The notes: generated by a model from the sequence alone, not told the origin. A stretch of 64,000 bases of DNA from an uncultured Coriobacteriaceae bacterium (GCA_902777325.1 CACYTH010000006.1:1-64000); one strand, 5' to 3'. Shown: positions 45,764 through 54,873, numbered from the stretch's first letter. Translations and numbers: made by a program.

Positions 45764-46906
45764 TTAGTACAGCTGGCCGCGCTTCCAGTCGACCAGGCAG
45801 GAGTCGAAGCCGGCGATGACCTCGTCGATCTTCATGTGACGGCCGATGACCACGAGCTTGGTCATGCGGTCGCCCACCTCGTCGTCCCACTCGCTCATGA
45901 TCTCGGGGTTGGCCTCGATGATCTTCTTCTTCTCGGCCTCAGGCGCGCTGTCCACAAACAGGCCGTTCTCCTGCAGGTGGATCTGATGGCCGGCCTGCTC
46001 GAAGACGTAGGCCATGTCGGGGTCGTCGGCAAACCAGGCCAGGCCCTTGCAGCGGATGATCTCGTCGGGCCAGTTCTGCGCGAACTGCTGCAGATGGTCC
46101 ATGTCAAAGGGCTTGCGGCGCTGGTAGACGAAGGTCTGGATGTCGTACTCGAGCACCTCCGGGTCCTCGTGCTCCTCGGGATGCTCCATGGCGTCCATCC
46201 AGGCGGCGGAGCCGTAGGCCGCGTTGAAGTCAAAGCGGTCGGTGGAGAGCACCTCGTTGACATCGACCTTGCCGTTCTCGGCCACAACGATGGTGGCGTC
46301 CTTCTGCAGGCCGCGCACCAGCGCGCGCAGCTCGGAGATCTGCTCCTCGCTCACCAGGTCGGCCTTGTTGAGCACCAGCGTGGTGCAGAACTCGATCTGC
46401 TGGATGAGCAGGGCCTCGATGTCCTCCTCGTCGATGTCGTCGGCCAGAAGGTCGCGACCGCCGTTGAACTGGTCGAACATGCGCTTGCTGTCGACGACCG
46501 CGATGATGTTGTCCAGGTCGATGTCGATGCCGCGCGCGGCCTCCTGCTTGCAGAAGTTGTCGATGGTGAAGGCGATGGGGATGGGCTCGCAGATGCCGGA
46601 GGCCTCGATGATGATGTGGTCGAAGTCGCCGGACTCGGCCAGGCTGGTGAGCTGGCGTGACAGGTCGTCGGCGAGCGTGCAGCAGATGCAGCCGTTGGTG
46701 AGCGGCACGAGGGTGTCGTTGACCTCGCTCACCACGCCGCCACGGGCGATGAGGTCGGCGTCGATGTTGACCTCGCCGATGTCGTTGACGATGACGGCGG
46801 CGCGGATGCCCTTGTCGTTTGCGAGGATGTTGTTGAGCAGGGTGGTCTTGCCGGCGCCAAGGTAGCCGGTGATGAGCGCGATGCGCACGGTGTTGCTAGT
46901 GGCCAT
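45764..46906 (-). CDS. COG0523/CobW-family GTP-dependent metal chaperone
   Basis: A 380-residue GTPase. Walker A is GYLGAGKTT (14-22), the metal-binding CxCC motif is C73-I-C75-C76 (NGCICC), the base-recognition motif is NKAD, and a CobW C-terminal domain follows. Family members insert zinc, cobalt or iron into client proteins. The absence of a His-rich stretch and of cobalamin genes nearby leaves the metal open. The ATG has AAAGGACTCC upstream. Convergent with the marR-type gene, whose His-rich tail hints at a shared metal theme (inference). Confidence 0.88.
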   Translation of the reverse strand: MATSNTVRIALITGYLGAGKTTLLNNILANDKGIRAAVIVNDIGEVNIDADLIARGGVVSEVNDTLVPLTNGCICCTLADDLSRQLTSLAESGDFDHIIIEASGICEPIPIAFTIDNFCKQEAARGIDIDLDNIIAVVDSKRMFDQFNGGRDLLADDIDEEDIEALLIQQIEFCTTLVLNKADLVSEEQISELRALVRGLQKDATIVVAENGKVDVNEVLSTDRFDFNAAYGSAAWMDAMEHPEEHEDPEVLEYDIQTFVYQRRKPFDMDHLQQFAQNWPDEIIRCKGLAWFADDPDMAYVFEQAGHQIHLQENGLFVDSAPEAEKKKIIEANPEIMSEWDDEVGDRMTKLVVIGRHMKIDEVIAGFDSCLVDWKRGQLY

Positions 46907-47084
46907 GCAGGAGTCCTTTCGTTATGGCACGTTTCACAAGGCAAGAGTATACCCACCTTAACAGGTGCTCTATGCCTTTATATGCCCATTCGCAACGAAC
47001 CGTCACGAGGGAGGCGCTGGCGGGGCGGGGTGGGAGCGGACCAGTGGCGACCGGTCCGTCGCCGCGGGCTGGGTGTGGGACAGG

Positions 47085-47163
47085 GGGTGGGACAGGGGAC
47101 GTGCCTGGTGTCCCACCTTGATCGAGTCAAGGTGGGACACCAGGCACGTCCCCTGTCCCACCC
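47085..47163. repeat. Long palindrome, GGGACAGGGGACGTGCC family
   Basis: Perfect 37-bp arms (47085-47121 and 47127-47163) around a 5-nt loop. The inner arm GGGACAGGGGACGTGCCTGG continues into TGTCCCAC. About 30 bp of this core is identical to that of the palindrome at 57321-57471. Confidence 0.92.
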
Positions 47164-47184
47164 ACGCCTCCCTCACACAGAAAG

Positions 47185-47216
47185 AAGGGGCCGAGAGCGA
47201 CTGCTCCCGACCCCTT
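47185..47216 (-). terminator. Terminator of the Fe-S/GltD operon
   Basis: Read on the minus strand, AAGGGGTCGGGAGC pairs with GCTCTCGGCCCCTT over 14 positions including two G-U pairs, with an AGUC loop and a CUUUCUUUC tail. Confidence 0.8.
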
Positions 47217-47241
47217 GTCTTAAACCCGTGAGGTTGCCTCG

Positions 47242-47970
47242 CTACTTGCGACGCACCGGAATGGGCTTGGGCGGCGTCTTGGGCTTCTTGGCGCCCGCGC
47301 GCACGATGGCGCCCTCGGGGCAGGCCTCGAGGCACTGTCCGCACTGGGAGCACTTCTTCTGGTTGACGACGTGCACGAACTTGGCCTTGCCGAGAATGGC
47401 GTCGTCGTCGCAGGCCTTGATGCACTTGCCGCAGCCGGTGCACTTGCTTACCAGGATGTGGAAGGTCTTGAAGGCCTCGCAGCCACCCGTCGGGCACTGG
47501 CGCTTGGAGAAGTGCGGCTCGATCTCGGCGGCAAAGAGGTCCAGCGCCTGGGCGGTCACACGACCGATGGCCTGGCCCTCGCCGCAGATGGCCTGCTTCT
47601 CCATCACCGGGGCGAGGTCACGCATCAGGGCGATGTCAGACGGCTTGCCCTTCTTGGTGCAGGCGTCGCCCATGATGGTGTGCAGCTGGTAGCCGCCCTC
47701 ATGGCCGAAGGTGCAGGTGCACTCGGTGGCCATGCGCAGCTCGCCGATCACCTTGTACAGGGCGTCAGCCATGCAGTCGCCCTCGCCATAGGTGCGCAGG
47801 CACTCGGTGCCCTCGGCGACCTCAAGCGTCTCGCCGAAGCGATCGGCCTTCACGAAGGTCGCGGTGGGATAGGAGAGCCAGGCGGCCTTGATGCCCTCGG
47901 CCGAGGCGCCTGCCGCATCAAGCAGCGCCGAGACGGTCGTAGCACCGGATTGGTTGATGGTGTAGTCCAT
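47242..47970 (-). CDS. Two-cluster ferredoxin-like electron-transfer protein
   Basis: A 242-residue protein. The C-terminal third has two [4Fe-4S] ferredoxin motifs (CTGCGKCIKAC and CSQCGQCLEAC). The middle (about 120-165) resembles the Fe-S region of NuoF-type subunits (ICGEGQAIGRV ... RQCPTGGC). The FMN- and NADH-binding parts of NuoF are absent, so it cannot oxidise NADH itself. Extra cysteines near residues 58-86 (ECLRTYGEGDC, ECTCTF) may hold another cluster. It lies 13 bp downstream of the GltD-type flavoprotein and is its likely redox partner. Confidence 0.8.
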   Translation of the reverse strand: MDYTINQSGATTVSALLDAAGASAEGIKAAWLSYPTATFVKADRFGETLEVAEGTECLRTYGEGDCMADALYKVIGELRMATECTCTFGHEGGYQLHTIMGDACTKKGKPSDIALMRDLAPVMEKQAICGEGQAIGRVTAQALDLFAAEIEPHFSKRQCPTGGCEAFKTFHILVSKCTGCGKCIKACDDDAILGKAKFVHVVNQKKCSQCGQCLEACPEGAIVRAGAKKPKTPPKPIPVRRK

Positions 47971-47983
47971 GGTTCCCCCTCCC

Positions 47984-50107
47984 TTAGTATTCGTTCCACA
48001 GACGCGGCTTGGTGATGGTCAGGCGCAGATCGCACTGCAGGCAGCGGCTCGCCTCGCACTTGGCCTCGTCCTCGGTGAACGGGCACTCGTACTGGGCGAA
48101 GTTGCCCTTGCGCTCCTCGGCGGGAGCCATCTGGGGCTGCACGGCGGGCGTGTAGAACTCCGCCGGGGCCTTGCCCAGCTCCTTCTCCACCGGCTCGGGG
48201 TCGAGCAGCTCGGCGGTGATGTCGCCGTCGCCGCCCAGGTAGCGGTCGATGGCACTCGCGGCGTCGCGGCCCTCGGCAATGGCGCCAATGACGCTCTTGG
48301 TGCCCGTGACCACATCGCCCGCGGCAAAGATGCCATCGGCGCTGGTCGCGTGGTTGGCGTCGGCCACCACGTACGGGCCATGGGTGAGCTCGAGGTCAAA
48401 GCCCATGGTGTCCTCGGGCTTCTGGCCCACGCCAAAGATCACGTAGTCGGCCGGCAGCGTGAGCTCGCCACCCTCGACCAGCTCGGTCACTGCGCGATGG
48501 TTCTCGTCAAAGTAGAACTTCGCGATCTTGTGGATGGTCATCGAGCCGACCTTGCCGGTGCCGTCGTCGTTGATGGAGGTGAAGGCGTAGGCGTCGTGCA
48601 GGACGATGCCCTCCTCGGCGGCCTCCTCGCGCTCCTCGGGGGTGGAGGTCATGACGGCCTCGGCCTCGAGGCACGCCACGTCAACGCTCGCGGCACCCAG
48701 GCGCACGGCGGTACGCGCGCAGTCGTAGGCAACGTTGCCGCCGCCCAGCACGACCACGCGACCGCCCTCGACCGGCTGCGGGTTGCCCTCGCGGGCGGCC
48801 TTGAGGAACTCGGTGTTGACGTAGACGTTCTGCAGGTCGTGACCCTTCATGGGCAGCACGTTGCCCTGGAAGGTGCCCACGGTCACCAGCACGGCGTCGT
48901 AGCCCTGCGCGAGCAGCGCCTTGACGTCCTTCACGCGCTCGTTGCACTTGAGCTCGATGCGCGGCTCGGCGTCGTCGGCCTGGCTGATCTCGAGGATGGT
49001 CGCGACCTCGCGGTCGACGATCTCGTCGGGCAGGCGGTAGGCGGGGATGCCGTAGCGCATCTGGCCGCCGACCTTGGCGTTTGCCTCAAAGACGTCGACC
49101 TTGTGGCCCTTCTCGGCGAGGAAGAGCGCTGCGGTGAGGCCACCGGGGCCCGCACCCACCACGGCGACCTTCTTGCCCGTGAGGGGCTCGTGGCGCACGC
49201 GGCTCTTCCACTCGCCGGTGTCGCGCACCGCGGCGGCACGCTTCAGGCGGCAGATGGAGAGCGGCTCCTGCAGGTAGTTGCGCTTGCACTCGCCCTGGCA
49301 GTTGTGGGTGCAGATGTTGCCAAGCGTCTCGGGGAAGGGAACCTTCTCGCGGACGACGGCCGTGGCCTTCTCCCACTCGCCGGCCTTGACGTAGCGCAGG
49401 TAGCGCGGGATGTCGATGTGCGCGGGGCAACCGCTGCGGCACGGGACGACGTTGTCCTCGCGGCTGCGGTTCTCCTTGACGAGACCGACCATGTCCACGA
49501 TGGAGCCGGTGGGGCACACCTCGATGCAGGCTCCGCAGAAGCGGCAGCCCGCCTCCTGCAGGGACGCACCGTTGATGGCGACGCGCATGGAGCCGTCCTC
49601 GGCGCGATGGAAGCCGATGGCGCCCACGCCGCGCAGCTCCTCGCAGGCGCGCACGCAGCGCCCGCAGCGGATGCAGCGGGTGAAGCCGTGGGTGATCAGC
49701 GGGTTGGAGTCGTCGGTGGGAACCGTGCGTCCCTTGCAGCGCCAACGCTGCGGGGAGACGCCCATGTACTGGTACATGGACTGCAGCTCGCAGACGCCGT
49801 ACTTGGGGCAGCCGGTGCAGTCCGCGGGATGGGTGGCCAGGATGAGCTCCATGGCGAGGCGGCGCAGTTTGTCGGCAGCGTCACCCTTGGTGTTGACGAC
49901 CATGCCCTCGGAGGCCTTGGTCATGCAGGCGCGGACGGGCTCGTCCTCGCCCTCCACCTCGACCATGCAGAGCCCGCATCCCCCGATGGGCTCCAGGTCG
50001 GGATGGCCGCACAGATGCGGTACGAAGATGCCAGCATCGAGCGCCGCGTTGAGGACGGACTGGCCCTCGACGGCTTCGACGACTTGACCATCAATCGTCA
50101 GCTTCAT
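47984..50107 (-). CDS. NuoG-like ferredoxin fused to GltD-type NAD(P) oxidoreductase
   Basis: A 707-residue iron-sulfur flavoprotein. Residues 1-75 are a [2Fe-2S] domain (HLCGHPDLEPIGGCGLC, RACMT). A NuoG-type cluster segment follows (HPADCTGCPKYGVCELQ, about 93-109), then two [4Fe-4S] motifs (CIRCGRCVRAC, CRFCGACIEVC). From about 235 on it is GltD-like: CTHNCQGECKR and the FAD Rossmann motif VVGAGPGGLTAALFLA, then the NAD(P) motif VVVLGGGNVAYD. A final CxxC region ends the chain. It should pass electrons between NAD(P)H and ferredoxin. The true acceptor is unknown; it resembles NADPH-dependent glutamate-synthase small-chain fusions but no GltB is nearby. Confidence 0.88.
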   Translation of the reverse strand: MKLTIDGQVVEAVEGQSVLNAALDAGIFVPHLCGHPDLEPIGGCGLCMVEVEGEDEPVRACMTKASEGMVVNTKGDAADKLRRLAMELILATHPADCTGCPKYGVCELQSMYQYMGVSPQRWRCKGRTVPTDDSNPLITHGFTRCIRCGRCVRACEELRGVGAIGFHRAEDGSMRVAINGASLQEAGCRFCGACIEVCPTGSIVDMVGLVKENRSREDNVVPCRSGCPAHIDIPRYLRYVKAGEWEKATAVVREKVPFPETLGNICTHNCQGECKRNYLQEPLSICRLKRAAAVRDTGEWKSRVRHEPLTGKKVAVVGAGPGGLTAALFLAEKGHKVDVFEANAKVGGQMRYGIPAYRLPDEIVDREVATILEISQADDAEPRIELKCNERVKDVKALLAQGYDAVLVTVGTFQGNVLPMKGHDLQNVYVNTEFLKAAREGNPQPVEGGRVVVLGGGNVAYDCARTAVRLGAASVDVACLEAEAVMTSTPEEREEAAEEGIVLHDAYAFTSINDDGTGKVGSMTIHKIAKFYFDENHRAVTELVEGGELTLPADYVIFGVGQKPEDTMGFDLELTHGPYVVADANHATSADGIFAAGDVVTGTKSVIGAIAEGRDAASAIDRYLGGDGDITAELLDPEPVEKELGKAPAEFYTPAVQPQMAPAEERKGNFAQYECPFTEDEAKCEASRCLQCDLRLTITKPRLWNEY

Positions 50108-50213
50108 GTGCTCCTCTCCTTTCGTTGTTCACGTTGCAGGGCGGGTGAGTGTCTGCGATTGGGTGCGGGCCCCTCCGCAACGCCCTCGGCCGCCCTGCGT
50201 CTCAACGCGCAAA

Positions 50214-50242
50214 GCGGGACCCCTGGCACAAAGGGGTCCCGC
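50214..50242 (-). terminator. Terminator of the FAD reductase gene
   Basis: Arms GCGGGACCCCT and AGGGGTCCCGC with a 7-nt loop, followed on the minus strand by UUUGCG. Located 26 bp past the stop at 50268. Confidence 0.7.
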
Positions 50243-50267
50243 AAGGCACGTCAGTCACTGTTGGCGA

Positions 50268-51812
50268 CTAGTCCCAATCGCCGTCGCCGTCGTCCCAATC
50301 CTCGTCGCCACCGTCACCAAAGGCGAGCTCTGCGGCGTTCTCACCGGCGATGCGGCCGGAGTTGAGGCAGAAGCCCATGGTGTTGCCGGGGATGCAGAAG
50401 TTGTAGGAGTCACCGTAGATGGTGCAGGCATCGGTGCCGACGCAGTACAGGCCAGGGATCTTCTCGTAGTCGTCGGTCATGACCTCGAGCCTGTGGTTGA
50501 CGAGCACGCCGCCCAGGGTGCCGTAGGCGCCCATGAACTGCTTGCAGCCGTAGAAGGGGCCCTCCTCCAGCGGAATCATGTACTGGCGGTCCTTCTCGAA
50601 CAGGGCGTCATATCCCTCGGCGCACATCTCGTTGTACTCCTCGACAGCGGCAACGAAGCCGTCGACGTTGATGCCGAGCTTCTCGGCGAGCTCCTCGAGG
50701 GTGTCGGCCTGGGCGATGTAGGGGTTGCCCTCGTCGTCCTTGTAGGTCTCGAGGTCGGCGTTCCACTGGGCCTCGAAGCCCTCGTAGAGGTCATGCGGAT
50801 GCACGTGGGAGACGATGTCCGGACCGTACTTCTTCCAACGCTTGAGCATGTTGGCGTCGAAGATGGCGTAGCCGACCTTACCGGGCAGGTGGTTGATGGC
50901 GTTGCCGACGAAGGTGGTGTTGAAGACCTCGTCCTCGGGCATGAAGCGCTCGCCCAGACGGTCGCACCAGTAGCACGGCTGGCGGAAGGCGCCCTCGACG
51001 TAGAAGTGGTTCATGTTGTCAGGCAGCTGGTACATGAGCTCCATGGTGACGGGGGTGTGGCCCGCGCCGGCCTTGTGGCACATGTTGAAGCCGTCGCCGT
51101 CCATGCCGGGGATGGCGAAGGAGAAGAGGTTCTTGCCCCAGTCCAGGCCGATCTTGTCGTGGATCATCTGGACGTTGTGGCCGAAGCCGCCGGTGGCGAC
51201 GATCGCGGCCTTGCAGGAGATCTCGATCTCCTCGCCGTTCTTGTCGACGGCGGTGACGCCGGTGATGGCGCCATCCTCGTCCTGGATGAGGCCGGTGCCG
51301 GGGGTCTCGAGCATGAACTCGACACCGAGGTCCTGGGCCTTCTCGGTCATGCGCTTGGTCATCGTGGTGGCAGCGCGCGGGCCGGGCTCGGAGCCGTCCT
51401 CGGGCTGGACGACGTGCCAGGTGTACTCGCCGTCAGCATAGGCCTTGGTGCGCTCGCCGGCGCGGAAGGCCGGACGCACGGAGTTGAACTGGACGCCCAT
51501 GTCCATGAGCCACTGGATGGTGTCGCCGGACTTGTCGTAGTAGGCCTTGACCAGCTTGGCGTCAACCTGATAGTGGGTGTAGAACATGTGACGACGGAAG
51601 AGCTCGCCGGGGGTGAGGGTAATGCCGCTCATCTTCTGGACGGGCGAGCCGGCCGCGCAGGGGCCCATGCCCATGTTGGCGGCACCACCGGTGTTGGATG
51701 CCTTCTCCAGGCAGATAACGCTTGCGCCGTTCTCGGCAGCCGAAATGGCTGCTGCGAGGCCGGACAGGCCAGCTGCGATGACGACGACATCGGTCTCGAA
51801 CTGCTTTGCCAT
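50268..51812 (-). CDS. FAD-dependent reductase, fumarate-reductase flavoprotein family, cytosolic
   Basis: A 514-residue flavoprotein (FrdA/urocanate-reductase-like, FAD_binding_2). The N-terminal dinucleotide motif is IAAGLSGLAAA, with Ala in place of the first Gly. Catalytic-core features are the Arg in DRLGERFMPED and the C-terminal PGNTMGFCLNSGRIAGENAA. No Tat or Sec signal, heme motif or FMN-attachment domain is present, unlike most secreted relatives in this class, so it works inside the cell. The tail is very acidic with two Trp (DWDDGDGDWD). The ATG at 51812 has AAGGAGGA upstream. It reduces an unknown unsaturated or oxidised substrate, perhaps supplied with electrons by the neighbouring flavoprotein. 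Confidence 0.85.
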   Translation of the reverse strand: MAKQFETDVVVIAAGLSGLAAAISAAENGASVICLEKASNTGGAANMGMGPCAAGSPVQKMSGITLTPGELFRRHMFYTHYQVDAKLVKAYYDKSGDTIQWLMDMGVQFNSVRPAFRAGERTKAYADGEYTWHVVQPEDGSEPGPRAATTMTKRMTEKAQDLGVEFMLETPGTGLIQDEDGAITGVTAVDKNGEEIEISCKAAIVATGGFGHNVQMIHDKIGLDWGKNLFSFAIPGMDGDGFNMCHKAGAGHTPVTMELMYQLPDNMNHFYVEGAFRQPCYWCDRLGERFMPEDEVFNTTFVGNAINHLPGKVGYAIFDANMLKRWKKYGPDIVSHVHPHDLYEGFEAQWNADLETYKDDEGNPYIAQADTLEELAEKLGINVDGFVAAVEEYNEMCAEGYDALFEKDRQYMIPLEEGPFYGCKQFMGAYGTLGGVLVNHRLEVMTDDYEKIPGLYCVGTDACTIYGDSYNFCIPGNTMGFCLNSGRIAGENAAELAFGDGGDEDWDDGDGDWD

Positions 51813-51947
51813 ACGTTCCTCCTTCAATCGCTCTTTAATCCGTACTGCCGCCCGCGGGTGCAGGCGGCATAAATACCTTGAATGTAACGTTCTCACAGGT
51901 CAGAACGTCAATCTATGTGAGTGCAACCGACTCTCGCCGGCCTTGAA

Positions 51948-51983
51948 ATGAGGGCTCTTGTTTGTTTGCACAAGAGCCCTCAT
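51948..51983 (-). terminator. Terminator of the iron-sulfur flavoprotein gene
   Basis: Thirteen-bp arms ATGAGGGCTCTTG and CAAGAGCCCTCAT with a 10-nt loop, 8 bp past the stop at 51991. No long U-run follows. Confidence 0.7.
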
Positions 51984-51990
51984 GAGCTTG

Positions 51991-53076
51991 CTATGCGCGG
52001 GTCCCGAGGTCCTGGAACTTGGCGTAACGGTCGTCCGCGGGAGGCATGGAGGCAGACAGGAACTCCTTGTAGGAGGCGACGCGCGCCTTGTACTCGGGGG
52101 TCTTCTGCATCTCGGCCAGGATGCCCTCGTTCTTGCCGATGTCCTCGCCGTGGATCTGCTTGCCGCCCATGGTGTCGTGGGCGCGCTCGCGGCCCTCGTC
52201 GTCGTACATGCCGGGGAAGGCGGGCTCGCCGTCCTTGTCGAGCACGGTGTTGCCGTTCTCGTCCTTGAGGTCACGCTCGGCGTACTCGACGGTCACGGCA
52301 CCCTTGGTGTCGATGACGATCTTGCCCTGCAGGCCGCAGACGCAGCAGACGGCGCGGTTGGTGCCGGGGTACAGGTAGAAGTCGTTGCAGTTGCAGTGCG
52401 GGCAGACGCCCTTCTCGCCCTGGTACTCGGCGTGCTCGGGATCCTTGGCGGCAGCCGCGAGGTTCAGGCCGATCTGATGGGCGCGCTCGACGACCTCGTC
52501 CTTCATGAGGGCGGTCTTTGCCCAGGGGATCCACTCGTTATCGATGACCTTCCAGGCCGGGGTCATGGACTGGATCTGGTGGTCGGACTGGATGTGGGTG
52601 CCCCAGTCAGAGCCGCCGATGCCGATGTAGGACACGGGAATGCCGGTGTGGAAGACGCACTCGGGCGGAATCTTGCCCTTGCCACCCTGCTCGATGATGC
52701 CCTTGGCGATCTGCATGCCGATGAAGTTGTTGCCGGTGTCCATGCGGGGCCCGAAGCGGTCCATGATGGTGTGGAACAGGCCGGAGGCGCCGGTCTCGAA
52801 GATCGGGTCGACCATGATGATGCCGTCGGACGTGAACATCTTGTAGGCCAGCCAGTCGAAGTCGTCCTTGTGCACGCACATGTTGCCGCGGCCGCTCATG
52901 AGGGCCTTCACGCAGGCGATGCAGCCGGTGCAGTGCTTGATGTCGAGGCTCTGCGCCTGAATGAACTCCACCTCGCAGCCAGCCTCCTGGGCGCCCTTGA
53001 GCACCTCCTTGCAGATGGAGTCGTTGTTGCCGTTCTTGGTGCCAAACGACACGCCAAGAATCTTGGTCATGGCCAT
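51991..53076 (-). CDS. Iron-sulfur flavoprotein / NADPH-dependent FMN reductase family
   Basis: A 361-residue protein with a flavodoxin-like N-terminal domain (KILGVSFGTKNGNNDSICKEV). It has a compact cysteine cluster CTGCIAC, with a further Cys 12 residues on (residues about 49-68), as in iron-sulfur flavoproteins. A second domain has a four-Cys ribbon (CPHCNCNDF ... AVCCVCG, about 242-270). It would move electrons from NAD(P)H or ferredoxin through FMN, probably to the FAD reductase encoded 178 bp downstream. The start is either Met 1 (53076) or Met 3 (53070), the latter better spaced from GAGAGGGG. Confidence 0.82.
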   Translation of the reverse strand: MAMTKILGVSFGTKNGNNDSICKEVLKGAQEAGCEVEFIQAQSLDIKHCTGCIACVKALMSGRGNMCVHKDDFDWLAYKMFTSDGIIMVDPIFETGASGLFHTIMDRFGPRMDTGNNFIGMQIAKGIIEQGGKGKIPPECVFHTGIPVSYIGIGGSDWGTHIQSDHQIQSMTPAWKVIDNEWIPWAKTALMKDEVVERAHQIGLNLAAAAKDPEHAEYQGEKGVCPHCNCNDFYLYPGTNRAVCCVCGLQGKIVIDTKGAVTVEYAERDLKDENGNTVLDKDGEPAFPGMYDDEGRERAHDTMGGKQIHGEDIGKNEGILAEMQKTPEYKARVASYKEFLSASMPPADDRYAKFQDLGTRA

Positions 53077-53238
53077 CCCCTCTCCGAGACGTAATCCAGC
53101 CTTTGCCTAACAAATAAAGTCTATGGTCAAAGGCACTGTGCAATCGTTTGAATGCGTATGAGCGGGACGTGCGTGAACGGCGCAGCCGTAGGGCAAGAGA
53201 CTAATGAACCTCGACGGCAAGCCCTGGGCGTGCTCCAC

Positions 53239-54852
53239 CTAGCGTTTGGACGAATACCCTACCGCGCGCTTCCACGTGGAGGGCATCTGGTCTGCGTCGA
53301 ACATCAGGCGGTTGTCCATGCCCTCGAGGAACTTGGTGAAGAACGCCACGGCCAGGCGGTCCTCCCCGCTCTTGAGGTCCACGAAGAAGAGCTCGGCGAT
53401 CTTGTTGACGCGATAGAAGTAGGTGTTGCGGTGCACGTTGAGCGCCTTGGCCGCCTCGGCGGGGCTGCCCGGGTGCTCGACCGTCCTGATGGCGGTGTCG
53501 AGGTAGGCGGTGCCGTGGTCGCGGTCGTACAGGCTCATGGCTATGACGCGCTTGTCCAGCATCATGTCCAATTGCCCAAAGGTGTTTGCCATGCTCGCCA
53601 GCACGGAGTAGCGATGCTGCCAGAAGTACACCAGAAGCGCGTCGCTCGAGACATGCGCGGAGTAGAGGTCCGAGACCTGCTGATAGCGGTCGGGGGTCAC
53701 CCCTATCTGCTCGAAGGGCTCGCTCACGTAGCCCCTGAAGCCGTTGCGCGCCAAGGTGGAGACAAACTCCTTGCGCTGACCCAGCACACGCTCCGCGCGC
53801 TCGTAGGCGTCCCAGCCTACGCAGGTCCTTCCCCCGATGGCGACAAGTGCCACCAGGCGCCCGTCCTTGATCGTCCACAGGCAGTTGCGGAAGGCGGCGC
53901 TCACGCGCGCGGCAATGCGTTGCAGGTGCGCGCGCGACACCTCCCGGTCGCCTGTCAGCATGACCAGCACGTAGGTCTCATCGATGGGCATGGAGCTCAG
54001 CGCGAGCTGGGCGCGCATGGTCTTCTCGTTGGCAAAGGTGGCACCGAGCAGGTCGTCGAGCACCGACGAGCCCGATCCCGCGCGCTCCCCCGCGATGCCG
54101 AGCTTGTCGATCATGACGCCCGCCAAAGAGCCCGCAAAGTCGACGAGCTCGAGGTCGGACTCGCGGATGGGCGAGCTCTGCTCGAGCATGTCGAAGCGGC
54201 CCATCTCCATGTGGTGGAAGGTGATGATCGAGGTGACCCAGCGCTGACCGAAGCGCTTGTTCTCCGAGATGATCGAGTGGCCCGCATGCCGGACGTCCTC
54301 GAGGATGCCCGCAACCTCCATCTCCGCGCTGACCTCCTCGGAGATGTAGCCCTGGGTGATCTCCTCGAGCACGTCGGCGCGGTTCTCGGGGAAGTCCCCG
54401 GCGCTTGCCAGGAGGCGGCGGTCGGAGTTGACGATCATGAGCGGGTTGCCGAGGATCTCGCATACGTGGTCCGCGAAGCGCTGGATGTCGTAGGAGCTCT
54501 GGAAGGCCTGGAAGATGCGCTTGCGCTGCAGGTCAAGGTGCACATGGAGCTTCGGGAGGGCGTTGAAGGCCTGCTCGAAGGAGGCGCGGCTGTCATCGGA
54601 GGAGACGTAGATGGTCCTGGGCGCGGGCCTGTCGTTGTGGTCGAGCGGACCCCTGCCGCAAAGCACGAGCGTCGTGCCGGCAAAGCCGGATGCGGGCTCG
54701 CTTGCCCCCTCGGGGGCAAGCACCAGAAGCTCGGAGATGGACTCCTCGTCGGGAGCCGCAGGAAAGACGATGACGTCCCTGTCGAGATGGACGTCAGAAC
54801 CCGTCACGTAATCGTTGATTCCCAGCTCTCTCAGAACCGTCCTGAGTTTCAT
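53239..54852 (-). CDS. PucR/CdaR-type transcriptional regulator
   Basis: A 537-residue regulator. An N-terminal PucR-like region (1-130) and a GAF-like middle (about 130-290) lead to a GGDEF-like spacer and the C-terminal PucR helix-turn-helix. That HTH is recognisable as HPGSPAEAAKALNVHRNTYFYRVNKI in parts (NVHRNTYFYRVNKI). The start is ATG at 54852 with AAGGTGG upstream; a GTG four codons earlier is the alternative. It is the first gene of the minus-strand redox series and is divergent from pta-buk, so it could control both sides. The effector is unknown. Confidence 0.87.
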   Translation of the reverse strand: MKLRTVLRELGINDYVTGSDVHLDRDVIVFPAAPDEESISELLVLAPEGASEPASGFAGTTLVLCGRGPLDHNDRPAPRTIYVSSDDSRASFEQAFNALPKLHVHLDLQRKRIFQAFQSSYDIQRFADHVCEILGNPLMIVNSDRRLLASAGDFPENRADVLEEITQGYISEEVSAEMEVAGILEDVRHAGHSIISENKRFGQRWVTSIITFHHMEMGRFDMLEQSSPIRESDLELVDFAGSLAGVMIDKLGIAGERAGSGSSVLDDLLGATFANEKTMRAQLALSSMPIDETYVLVMLTGDREVSRAHLQRIAARVSAAFRNCLWTIKDGRLVALVAIGGRTCVGWDAYERAERVLGQRKEFVSTLARNGFRGYVSEPFEQIGVTPDRYQQVSDLYSAHVSSDALLVYFWQHRYSVLASMANTFGQLDMMLDKRVIAMSLYDRDHGTAYLDTAIRTVEHPGSPAEAAKALNVHRNTYFYRVNKIAELFFVDLKSGEDRLAVAFFTKFLEGMDNRLMFDADQMPSTWKRAVGYSSKR

Positions 54853-54873
54853 GCGTATGACCACCTTGGCTCA

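Larger units (their letters stand above)
46907..47241. repeat. Repeat-rich intergenic region
   Basis: No gene in 335 bp. It contains the leader of the GTPase gene (46907-46980), a short GGACCAGT-family unit (47038-47067), a long palindrome (47085-47163) and the terminator of the Fe-S operon (47185-47216). Confidence 0.7.

Noticed and set aside
47242-50107. Respiratory complex I genes
   Set aside because: Only NuoF/NuoG-like Fe-S segments are present; there are no membrane subunits and no FMN/NADH site in the NuoF-like protein.
47242-54852. Anaerobic purine (uric acid) catabolism locus suggested by the PucR-type regulator and the Fe-S/GltD protein
   Set aside because: None of the expected enzymes (xanthine dehydrogenase subunits, diaminopropionate ammonia-lyase, carbamoyltransferase) is in the window.
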